Origin: Gnetum montanum
Taxonomy: Eukaryota; Streptophyta; Gnetopsida; Gnetales; Gnetaceae
Assembly: GCA_015680685.1 (NCBI GenBank)
Contig: MNCI01001300.1
Location: forward strand, 77,637-118,568
DNA: 40,932 bases
Reading direction: 5' to 3'
Shown here piece after piece: positions 9,305 through 21,300 of the stretch. The notes beneath the pieces are model-generated. The model did not search any database. It saw only the letters and a list, made by a program, of their open reading frames with translations, and was not told the DNA's origin. How positions within the stretch are numbered: position 1 is the stretch's first letter; each line of letters opens with the position of its first letter. A program made the translations under genes and the position numbers.

Positions 9305-12300
9305 CTGAAACATTGTTAATAATAAATGAGAAAGCTTTAAATAACGGTTAGAAGGCAAACATATCAAATTACGAAACTTTTAATAATGATCCCATGAAAA
9401 ATAAATAAAAACTAAACTGATAGGAATAACCTGTTTAATGGTATTTAAACAATCCTTATCGTCTTCCACAAAACATTTCAAACATTTAAGAGCTGCAAAG
9501 GAAGTGGCAGTAGGCCCCTTTGGTGGGTTTGCAGTTGCATCCCCCACTGCTGAACAAAGAGCCCACCACAGCCCTTTTATCCATCTATTGTCGTTGCGTA
9601 AGAATTGTCTTCCTCCACTGCACAACCATATAAAAAAAGAAAATTCAGAATTTTGAATAATTGTATCTCAGGTTAAATAAAAGACAGGGAAAGCATGATT
9701 TCTAACCTGCTAGAGCATAAAACCTCCAGAACAAGGAGAGAACCAGAGATTGCAGGCTCTATTGCTGAATTGCACATTGATTCTGGGTACAAACTATCCT
9801 CTTTAAAGCATGTGCCTAGGAATAGAATTTGAATGGAAAATTCCAATGCTTTTTCAGCAACTTCCCCACTCCTATTTTACAAAAGTTGACCGTCTCTTTA
9901 AAATACTGGACACAAAAGCTTAGTAATGTCTCAGTCAAATGGAATATGAGATTTGTTAATTTACCTCAAATTTGTCGCACAAAATCTTCTTAAAATTGTG
10001 GTTGTCTGAAAAACAATATCCACTGCCAAAGACGGAGATACATTCCTCTGTAATAAACAAGTCTCCAAAGCAGGGGTTGCCAATTTTATTACCACAGTCT
10101 CTAGGTCATTTGGAAGAGTACTAATAGAATGCCTCTCCAACAAAAATGCCTGCCAAAAAAGATTACAGAAATTAATTCATTTGTCCTAAGTTGTACAATT
10201 AAACATAATGGAATCTCTTGAACAAAAACACAGATTTAAGGGTGCAGCTCTACCTGAGATTGTAATAGCATGTGAATATGATGAATTTCTTTCTTCCATA
10301 GTGAGTTTGAATTTCCAGAAGAATCTTCTACATTGTCTGTTTCTTGTTCAGCAAACTTTCGCAAAACCTATCAATAAACAAGCCACTTAACAGAAATACA
10401 TGCAACCATGATTTTTAGGAATATATATAAATAACATGCATTTTGAATCCAGTTTAAAAATTATCAAAAGGATCATGTTGAACTTACCTGCATTAAATTG
10501 TTGAGGAAGCCCACTGGGTCATTGACTTGATAGTTTGGAAACCGATCAAAGTTCAGAAGATTATGGATATAAAAGGGTGCAACAAATATTGCCTCTGCAA
10601 AATTCACAAATTAATCAAACGAAATTCACAAATTTGTCTACTGTAAATGATATTCTCTTTGAACAGGTTTAAAATATTTTTATTGATGATAAAATTTAAA
10701 CTTGGAATACAATGAGAAATTCCTTGAGCTGACGTATAAATTTAAAAACATTATTTAAAAGTATTTCAAATTAAGAGCAAACAAGGAAAGTCATTCAGGT
10801 TCTTTTATAGATTAGCACATTTTTTATAGATTAACACATGATTCAAATTAACACATTATTATATTAAATTTCAAGTACATTAATACTCTGAATTTGCATT
10901 ATATTTTCTCAAATAAATGACAACATGCCCATTTATAAATTGTGTAAAATATTATGAAATTCTGTTTCTTTCAAAAGTAAACAAACATAATTTGTTAACT
11001 GCACACAGAGACAGAAACCTGCTAGTTCTGGATACTCTAGTGGAGGTTTTGCTGTATGAATATGTAATGCCAATGCATCTGATGACCTAGATTTCACATA
11101 TGCTTCCAATTCCTTGGTCAGATATTCAAGGAGGTTCTCTTTCATCTGTGAATTCCAAATGACTTCAGGATCATCAATATCTGAATCCAGTAATGATAGG
11201 AATGTGTCATCATCCTACAAGAATTAAGGCAAAAGCATTAGTAACAGTCGTTACAACCAATTTACTCAAAAAGGAAATTTTGTAAAAAATTACGAAGAGT
11301 AAAACAATTAGATTGATTTAAAAGGACATTTATCTACTAATCTATAAATTTATTGAAGAGCTTTCTCAAACTACCTTATTATATCACGATTTTGAAAAAT
11401 AATTGAATATGATTACACTCACACTCAACTTGGGATGTCAATGTACATGATTGACAGTATTGACATCTTTTGCATATATCAGTTCATTAAAAGAAATGGC
11501 AAAAAGTACAAGATTCAGACATGCAGAATCTTGCTTAACTGCTACATAGAAGATAGAATTGGACCCAAAAAAAAGGTAGAAACTCTACTGTAACTGTACA
11601 TGAAGTTTATAATTTCACTTGATAAATTAATTTTATTTTATTTTATTTTGTACAAAGAGAATTCAGCTGTGATAGCGTCATAGTCGACACTATTGCACTG
11701 ATCCTACTGCCGATAAGTTCCAATAGAGTTTCAAGTCTTGCGCTTGGTGCATCAGATGAGAATGCAGGGAATTGGTAACGCTTACTCTTGTATGGAAATT
11801 GCAATTCCTGTCTTACAATTGTGAAAGAGGGTTTATGTGATGTATCTGTTTTCTAGTATGATGCAAAGCAATGACTTTAGTTCAATAGCCTGCAAAAATT
11901 GAAATTACTAGAATAAGGATTCACATTTACTTCACACCAGAGACCTCAGAATTTTGAAAAAATTAGCATATTAACAATCCGGTCATATAAGTGGAAGAGA
12001 CTTGTTACATGCTCCACCCATATCAGGGTCAATAGTGTAAATATATGTCTATCAAACCTAACGGAAAAAAATTCTAGTAAAAACCTGAAGATAGACAACG
12101 GCAACAATAGAATGACAAACACTAGCAATGATAAGACCAAGTAAGATTGTTTCAGTGGTAAATATTAAATGAATAGCAGAATAAGCCATGAATTCGATGC
12201 AAGGTGGTGGTAATTTTTTAAACAGGTTCGATTTCCTTTGATTTTTGTATAAGAAGAAGGCCCAACATTGATCACTATCTATTACAGAATGAGAAAATGT

Positions 12301-15300
12301 TAAAAGATAAATGCACTATCAATGTAAATAGTAATAGGAAAGAAAAAACCAAACAGATAGGAAAATGAAGTAATACTGGTTTGGGATTGGACATAAAATT
12401 CTAAAATGAAGCCAATGAGAACATTGCTCAACTAGTAAGCATACTGTTGTGTATCTAACAGGTTGCAAGTATTTATGTATGAAATTGAACCCATCAAGCA
12501 CTTCCAACTGCTTCAAGTGGATTAAATGAGTGAATCTATTCCCACTTTAAGTTTCTGAACTTAACAAGAAGTTATGAAGACCTCTCATGAAAAATTACAC
12601 GCAAAATAGTTTTGACATGGAAAACCTGTAAAAGGGACATCACTTGGAGGCTCAATGCTCATCCCACTAAGTGGGTCCTAGAATGGCTAGTATATGAGTG
12701 AAAGTCTAACCTCTTTTTGAGTGACTGTGTCCAGGCTCAAACCCACACATTACAACTTTAAAAACAAGCACCTTACCAAGCACATTACCATCATTCAAAA
12801 TGATGGTCCCTATCAAAAACCTATTACTGGCTAATATAATTACTTAATAGGGTTGGCAACCATATCAGGCAGAAGGAAAGTTAGGTACAACGATGAACCC
12901 ACACAGCAAACCCCATTAAAACATTGTGCAATTTAGTCACTTGCACTAGATGTGAACTTTCCTTTTTGTTTATTTATTTTATGTTGAGAGGTCTTGAAAT
13001 GGTTTTCTGTCACATTTACAAAATTAGTAATGAAATCATAATAAAATTAAATATAGATGTGACCAAGACAACAAAACAATGCTGTAAGACTACAACAATT
13101 ACGAGTTCAGCTTCAGTTTTCCAGAAGTGAAAGAGAAACTTTTGAAATATTATCTGTATTTTCTTGAACACGAAAATCTGATTGTTTCTTTCCAACCTAA
13201 TATCATAGCCTATGGTCGGAAAAAGTAGAAGGCAGACCTACCAAGCTTATTAAAACCATCCCAGCTTGAGACCAACACTTGTTGGCAAAATTATACAATG
13301 GCAAATAATTTTCAGAAGTTTATTCAAGAAAAAACAAGGGAAAGCACAAAGAACGAATATATCTGTTGTTACATCTGTTACTCAAACCCTACAAACAAAG
13401 CACATTGATGATCCTGGAGGCAAATGTCCCCAGTTAACAACAGTCAAAATTAAGTAGGACAGGGTCAGACAACAACAAAGAATCCATGAAAGAAATGTGG
13501 CAATTAGACAAGATATTCTGAACATCCCTGATTATGTACTGTAAATACTGGTCTACTTAACTTCCTGATTGAGTGTATTGGAATGATCTGTGACCCACAA
13601 TCTAATTTCACCAAAATTGCAGAAGCATGACTGATAACACGAGTTCAATAGACAGTTAAATTGTCATGCATGTACTTTAATTTCATGAATTGAATTCTTC
13701 TCTTTTCAAAAGTATAAATTTAGCAAACTAAGCTGCCCTCAATTGTTATATTATGTTATTATATACCTAATAATAAACAGCCGTCTTGATAATGATTGTG
13801 GTAGTTAAAGTAAATAAGATGTACTCAGCCTTATTTAAGCTGTATATACTTTAAAAGGGAGAAATAGAAATGATTTGTCGTTACAATTGATGAGCTGTGC
13901 AACCTTCTGTTAACACCTCACATACTCAAAGAAATCATCAAGCGCTTTGAGAGCAACAAGCCCATTAATTCTTTTCTGTATCTGATATAATTTAGCTATA
14001 GTCTTTTATAAACCTAAAATAATGGAACACCTGAATTGCCTAAAGAAGTATAAAGACGCCTTGCAATCACTTTGAACTTTATCCACACATTTTCTTCACT
14101 GAAAAAGCAAAGATAAACATTGAATTTACCTCTAAATTTAGTTTCACAATAAGTCCTTGAGGAAAGTACAGAGAAAGAATGCTACTTTGCCACGGAGAAT
14201 GTTGCTGAGATACAACATGAATTTCCTGTTCAAATGTATTCAGTTAATTCATCTCATTCAACAGACCATGAAAACTACAAAATTTGTTCAAGTAGTTGAA
14301 AATATTTACCTGAGACAAATGAAATCTGCGCAGAAATTTAATAATCATTCTCTTCTCTGAATCTATAATATTACCACCTAGAAGCTTCCAAAGAAGAATT
14401 TCAAACATGCCATATTTATAAATCTCTTTCATAGCATCGTTAACTGTGGTGGCATATGAAATTATTTCGAGGATCCTGTGAGGCATAAAAAATTATCTCA
14501 AAATTACTTCTTTCTGAGTTTCCATAATATGATCCTAGACAATCTTCAATTTCAATATAATTTCTTTTGTGCTAGCAAACTTCTTGAGATATTGATATAG
14601 TTCTGTAATTTAAGTTAAAAATTTAAACCAAACCTTCCAAAAGTTGGAGTCTTAGCACGAAGTAGCATTTGCACAAGATAACAAAGGACTTCCTCCCTGG
14701 CAAGGTGTGTACATGCCAAAGAAGGTGGGAAGCACTCCGCGTTGTCATCTCCTCCAGAGACACTGGAAATGTGATTAAATATAAGAGACCGTGAGTTATC
14801 CAAGTCACATTAGAGCATCTGCGTGCCTATCTGCACACACATAGATCTACAACTACAATGATGCTTCAAACTTCAACGTAAGCACAGACCTCAAAATCGA
14901 TTCAAGTAAGTCTAATGAAAGACCAAGTTGAACTTTAGATGGAACTGCTTCATCCTGCCATCTTATAGCTTGCTTTGCATCCAAGCTCCCATCTAACAAA
15001 GCTTTGTCTAAAACATCTCTGGCCTTTCCAGCTGGAACCCTAATTGACATGTGAGTTCCATTGAAACCAATATATTCAACAGTTTCAATACTTCCTTGTG
15101 ACCTCATAGATTTGGGATCCCATGCATCACATTCAAATAGAGTTTTGTCCTTGCAACACTGAAATATAGGCAAAAAATATTAAATTCTTTAAATACTAAC
15201 ATGAAGTGAATTGAAAAGAAGCAATACAAACTTAAAATTCAGTTCCCAGAAAGAAGAAAATCAACCAGAGAACTAACTTGGGCGTACCATCCTGTACATT

Positions 15301-18300
15301 ACCTAAGGTACCATGTAAACTGATCCAGAATGAGACTTCATGTAATTAAGACATGATTGAGACTTTTTATGTATTACCAGAGTTAAGCTTAGGAAATAAA
15401 TCTATAGTTGACCATATAGAAGATAAATTTGTGTACCAGAAGTTTAACAGAAAATATAAGTTCTACGAGGAAAATTAACAACAAAAATAAGCTGTATGGA
15501 AACATCGTTACAAAACGGATTATCACCATACGCAATACTAAGGAGCATTCTTATTTTAGATGAAAATCATGATTTAAAATCTAAGAAAAAAGCATTCACA
15601 GGCAAGGAAAAAATTACAGATAAAGGCAACATGGGAAAGTGCTTGGTTTGGCTTTAGGTGTCTAAACATTACCAATACAGAAGCTAAAGACTAATAACAA
15701 AATTAGCTAAATTAGAAATTTAAAGTTGATGTATCTGAGAAGGATATTATATTAGTTTAACATTAAAATAAAACTTTCCTTTACGCTTAGTATGAAATTT
15801 ATTCTTTATTTGCTTTAATATCAAACACCAAACAAAAAGGATTTAATGTTTTAATCCACTAATGCTCATTTAACTGTAAAATAATGTGGGCATGATTTTC
15901 GGAAATTGATCAACCTTTGACAGTGAAAGCACAGCAAATTGAACTAGAACTGATATCCCTCCAGCACGGACAAAACGCCGTGCAACAGTCCTGCCACCAT
16001 GTTCAATTACAGCAAGAAGAAATACAAGCAGTTTGAAGACAAAGACTTCATGTTCTGTGTCAATCACTTCCCGTAACATTCCTACCACAATCTGCCACAA
16101 CATATTAATGATAACAACCAATTTGGATTTGCAAAGCCTTCTTTTATCAGCAAATATAAAATGTATACATTTCAGAAATACCTCAACAACATTCAGAGAT
16201 GTGAGCGATAAGAGTAGGTTTTCTGCATGTTGCTCATAAATCCATGTAAGAGCATGGGCTGCAAGTTTGAGGTCAACTTCAGGTAGATTATTGTGTCCGA
16301 AAAATGGAGTGAAACCCAAAACCATAGCTTGGAACACTGACTGAAATAAAGATACAGGATCTTTGATCTGCTATGATATTTTAGAAACAAACAAATAAAA
16401 CCATAGTTACTCTACCAGAAATCCACAGGTGTACAAAAATATAGAGGGAAGATATAGCTCTATGCAGTTAAGAGGGGATGCACAAAATAATAAACTATTC
16501 CAGCTTTACAGGCTAGTAACAAAAGATAGTGCTAGAAGTTAGAAATCAATAATAATGTTATTTAAAATTAGTAGGAAAAGCAAGAAAACACATTTGACCT
16601 GCCGAAGTGCATCATTCTGAATCGACAGCATAGAGGACTGATCAGGAAGAAGTTCAAGGTGTACACCACCAATACTAGAAGCTGCAAAAATATTAATAGA
16701 TTAAAATAAAGCACTTGGAAATTTGATTTGAATTCCATTTAAAAATGCAAATATTTACCTTCACTGTCAGCTGAAAGTTCTATATCTTCACTGTTATATT
16801 GTAACTCTCGGTTGATATCCAAAGCATTATAAAAATTTTCCAATTCACCCTCCAAAAACTATCTCAAAACAACAAACAATATCAAAAACTGCTATATCAA
16901 CAAATGCAAGCTTGTATCATGAACAATGCAATATCTTATTCACTTTACCTTATATAGCTCTTGCCTTTTGATGTCGTTCCACACCAAAAGAGGTGTGGCA
17001 AAAGTATCCTTCCTGAAAACTTCTATCATATCAATCCACTTAGAAAGACGAACAAGTGATTCATCATGCCCACTGATTTGAGAAGAGGAATCATCTAGTG
17101 CATCTAATTGGTACAAAAGCATTATGCCCTAATGTAAAGAATAAATGAAGATAAGTTATATTTCATAATAAACCAATTCCAAATTTTCGAAGCCATGGTA
17201 CATATCATATGATTTTTAATAACAACCTTTGGAAGAATGGATTCTAGAAGCCTTCTGGAACCATCATTCCCTTCCATCATTAGAAACAATAAATCAGCAC
17301 TTAATTTCCAAATTTCATTATTTTGAGAGAAAAGAGCATTTTTCAGATGCACTAACACAACACCATGATTTAAACATTGTTTCTGCAATAAAACAGGCCA
17401 AGCAAATTAGTTGTGGTTTTAACTATGAAGATAATATAAAAATTACCCAAAAAAAAAAGATAAGTTTTGGAAAGAAATACACAAGCTAAATGAAAGGGTA
17501 GCAAAACAAAATTGGATATGAATATTTAGCAAGACAGTTTCCATAAGTACTTGGAAACGAAACATCCGGGGAGTCAAACTAACGTGTCCTACGACATACA
17601 AGATATGTTGATTAGCATTATACAAAAGCAATGAAAAGGATGAAAAACATAGATAGTAAAAACCACGAATCAACAATTGTTTGAACATTAAATTATCTAA
17701 TAAAAAGATGTTGACGAAAGAAGAAATGCCTGAAGAGAAACGAATAATGTCATGGCTTCATTGCATTTCAAAAATCAAGCTAAAAATAAGGAAATTTACT
17801 ATGTAGATAAGTGTTATAGAAAAACCATTGCAACCATCAAATTTTGAAAATAACTAGTATTACTGTTTTAAAAAACATGATCTATTTTTCTCCTAAATCA
17901 AAACATTGATCGAAATCTAAAGAGATTAGGCAGAGACCTATGTCACATTGTACTGACTTCAACAATTCATATGCTACAATTCCAAAGCAAGAATCCGGTA
18001 ACTGTTGAGAAGGAAATACCTATTGGATGAATGCTTCAGGTTCATTTTTGGATTCCATTCTTAGGCGGTCATTGTCCTAACTGCTAAAGATTTAGTGGAC
18101 TTGATCAGGACAATAAGACATCTGCAGGATTTGGACTGGAATGAAATAATCATTGTTGCAGTCTAATCATGATCACCAGGCCTAACTATTAGTATGAAAA
18201 CTGAAATTGCTTGCTGTAGAGTTATTTGGTTTGACAGCATAGAGTTCAGGAATATTGTGACTTGGGACATAATAAAATGTTAGGATTTTTATGATATTGA

Positions 18301-21300
18301 TGATAATTCAAATAAGAGCTACAATATAGGTATACTTTTCAAAGACTCGGGATAAAAACAGTTGCTAGGTCTTGTAAATGAATATTGCATTCAAAAAAAT
18401 TTAAAAACAAGAATATGCAAAAGAATAATATCATACTCAATAAGAATGAACCTATTCACTGCTGCTGAATAAAGGATTACATACTTGTAGATAGTTTTGT
18501 ATCTCTGAACTTGAATTTGAAATTAGGGACCTCAGCAACAACGAATTTCTGCATGCATAAAATATGCTTTTGAGTGATTCAAAGTCATTTTCCAAAAACA
18601 CATTTTTAAAACTAATATATTCCTCTGATTTCGAGTTTTTGGCATACCTCTGAAAAACCACAAAGCTGGAACATCGGAAAATTTCACAGATTACTTTACT
18701 TGCTACTAAAACTGATGCCTCCAAATTCTGCAAAACAAAATTGCCTATGAGAAACAAGAAATGTCCAACATTTATATTTAAAACTCACAACTTCATTGAC
18801 TCACCTATTGCTTGATATTTCTAAATACTAGTTACACTTTTTAGCCAACAAGAAAACTACTGCTGTTATCATTTATGTTTATTTTTCAGATACTACAAAT
18901 CACAAATTTTATTTAACCAAATACTGGCAGTTATCATTGCAGTAACTGCCCTCATTAAACTAAATAATTTCTTTAAAAATGAATAGAACTTTGAATTGTA
19001 GGAAATCTGGAGTGATGGTAAGGTGCTTATTTCTCAAGCCATAAGACCTGGAATCAAGCTTGGGTGCAGCCATTCAAAAGAGTTTAGGCTTTCACTTATC
19101 CACTAATGCTCCCAAGACCACATCTTGGCAGGATGAACATGCAGCCTCTGGGCGATTATCCTTTAAGAAACCACCTTGAAGTCAGCTTTTAGGACAGGTG
19201 AGTGATTTCACAATAGTTTTTTATATTTGGGTATTCTACCATGCACCTGGGTAGCTCATGAGGACATAATACTCTTAGCCTAATAACCATAAACCAAATA
19301 CTCCATTAATGTTTTAACTATTCATTTTAACAACTAAATATGCTAGCTTGCAGGCTGGAGGAGGAGCGGCTGAAACAGCAGCAGAAGGAGAAGGTGCTTT
19401 GTCAAGTAGAAGAAGAGAGGCAGCAGAAACAAATGGAGGTACAAGAGGACAATGCCAAGCAGAAGCGTAAACCTGGCAGGCCATCAGAAACTTAGAGGCA
19501 AGGGAAAGGAAGAGAAGACTTGAGTCACAGGAATAGGAGATGTCCAAGAAAAATTCTGAAAAGCCCTCGAAGTAAATGCCAAAGCCTAGATGGATGCACG
19601 GAAATGCCCTTATCTGGAAATGGGCATCAATCTTAACTACATTAGTCAAGAGTTCAATGCCTTTGTTAGATATAAGACCCTTCTTCTGCATCTTGACAAG
19701 GGACATCACTTGTCGATAAAAGAGAAGAAGGAAAGACAGGGTGAGCCTAAGAGACTAAATGAGCCACACGCCTTCAGGAAGGATGAAGAGTATCATAATA
19801 TGGTGGACTTGGTCCACAAAGAAATTAAGGAATTTTTTGTTTGTGCATTCTTGCCTTTTCCTAATGATGCAATTTAGATTCTGTCAGGTTGTGAAAGGCA
19901 TGAGTCAGTAGGTCTTGGGCTTTAAGGGTCATACGGGGTTTTTCATTCCTATGAACACAAGGATGGCTGGGGACACTATCTTCGTTATTATTTTTGTCCA
20001 TCTTATGACTGATGATATAGTGGATATTTAGGGTAGATTTCAACCCCTCTTATTTTTCTGATGATGTGAGCTTTGTGCCCACCTCGCTTTGATGAAAAAT
20101 GTATGCCATCTAACAGATCTATTGCATTACAGAAGTCACTATTTGAAGACATGGTGACTACCTTAAATAAGAAAGCATTCTAAAATTCTAAATTAGGAAT
20201 CAACAGTGAATATGTTAAGGGCAGAAGACAACTTATCATGCTACAAGCACCTGCTACCACACTTCCCAATGGCCAAAAGCCTAGATGCAAAGAAATCCAT
20301 AAGATTTGTCCTCCATTATAGATCTCTAACAATTTTTCGTATAATGGTACTTTAAGGGTTTACCAGTTTTCCAAAACTGCTGGACCAAACCAATACCACT
20401 TTTTAAACCATTTCAAGCTAAAGCAGCAATGTACCCATATTTTTCATGTATTTTCCATTGTCATAGTGATCATAAGCACTATAAAATACCGTCTTCTCTG
20501 CTCATATTTCTCACTCACATTTCTTTTTCAAAAGCTTTGCTCACACTTTCTCAGCTCTACTACTGATAATTTAGCTCAGCTTTTGACAGTTTTTTTTTTC
20601 TTTTTTTCCCTAATGCATTAAATAATTGCTGCTATCGCTGATTCTGCAATGCAATGTTGTTTTTGGATTTTGTTATTTTAACATTAATTTGGAGAATTCA
20701 TCAATTATAAATTTGTGATTTGTTAGCTGTCTTTCATGATTGAAAAATTGAATCAGGGTTACAATCAATAAGGATTAAATGATGAAAGATAATCATGAAT
20801 CATGCAACATTGTATTTCTCCTAGCATCCATTTTTTCGATTCTTTGATACATTCCCCTTTCAAATTTTGTGCCAAATACTGAATTTTTATTACCTAGCTT
20901 GGTTCGCCAAATGAAAGTAACTTTTAAATGTGTGATGTTTCATATCACGAACAAATCATATTTAATGATTTTTGTACAATTCCAAATAAGGGATTATTGA
21001 ATTACATTCCATATTGAATCAGGATAGGATCCAGCTAGAGATCTGAGATCTCAGAAATATTCCAAACACGCTACTGTATTTTAAAACTTAGCAGATGTTT
21101 TCAATCTGACTAAAATCTGCTCTTAGCGTCAGCTAATCTTTAGTATCATAAACAAAACAATTAATGCAGTTCTTTATGGATAAAAAGAAGGCTCAAAACA
21201 CTCATTTTGTAACACAATGCAGAGGAAATAACCAAAGACTAACCTTCAACCATGTCTTTAAAAATTCAATTTCATTCGGATCATAGCTCACAGCCGTCAA

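Larger units (their letters stand above)
11215..14129 (-). other. intron 23 (2.9 kb) with exon-like blocks and a SINE
   Basis: The intron contains two open blocks with splice-like borders on the minus strand (11691-11845 and 14031-14098), a SINE copy (12640-12793), and a weaker SINE-2-like piece at about 12425-12500. The rest is AT-rich without recognisable features. Confidence 0.6.
18728..21243 (-). other. intron 12 (2.5 kb) with SINE and coding fragment
   Basis: The intron contains a SINE copy (19011-19163) and a plus-strand coding remnant (19348-19877). The remainder, including T-rich stretches near 20580-20620, shows nothing recognisable. Confidence 0.6.

Noticed and set aside
10368-10487. 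A hidden J-domain exon between exons 25 and 26
   Set aside because: The intron is only 120 nt and contains no open stretch with HPD; the flanking phases already agree without it.
14623-14808. Second minus-strand frame across exon 21
   Set aside because: Only the other frame matches the phases of exons 20 and 22 and the RME-8 alignment.
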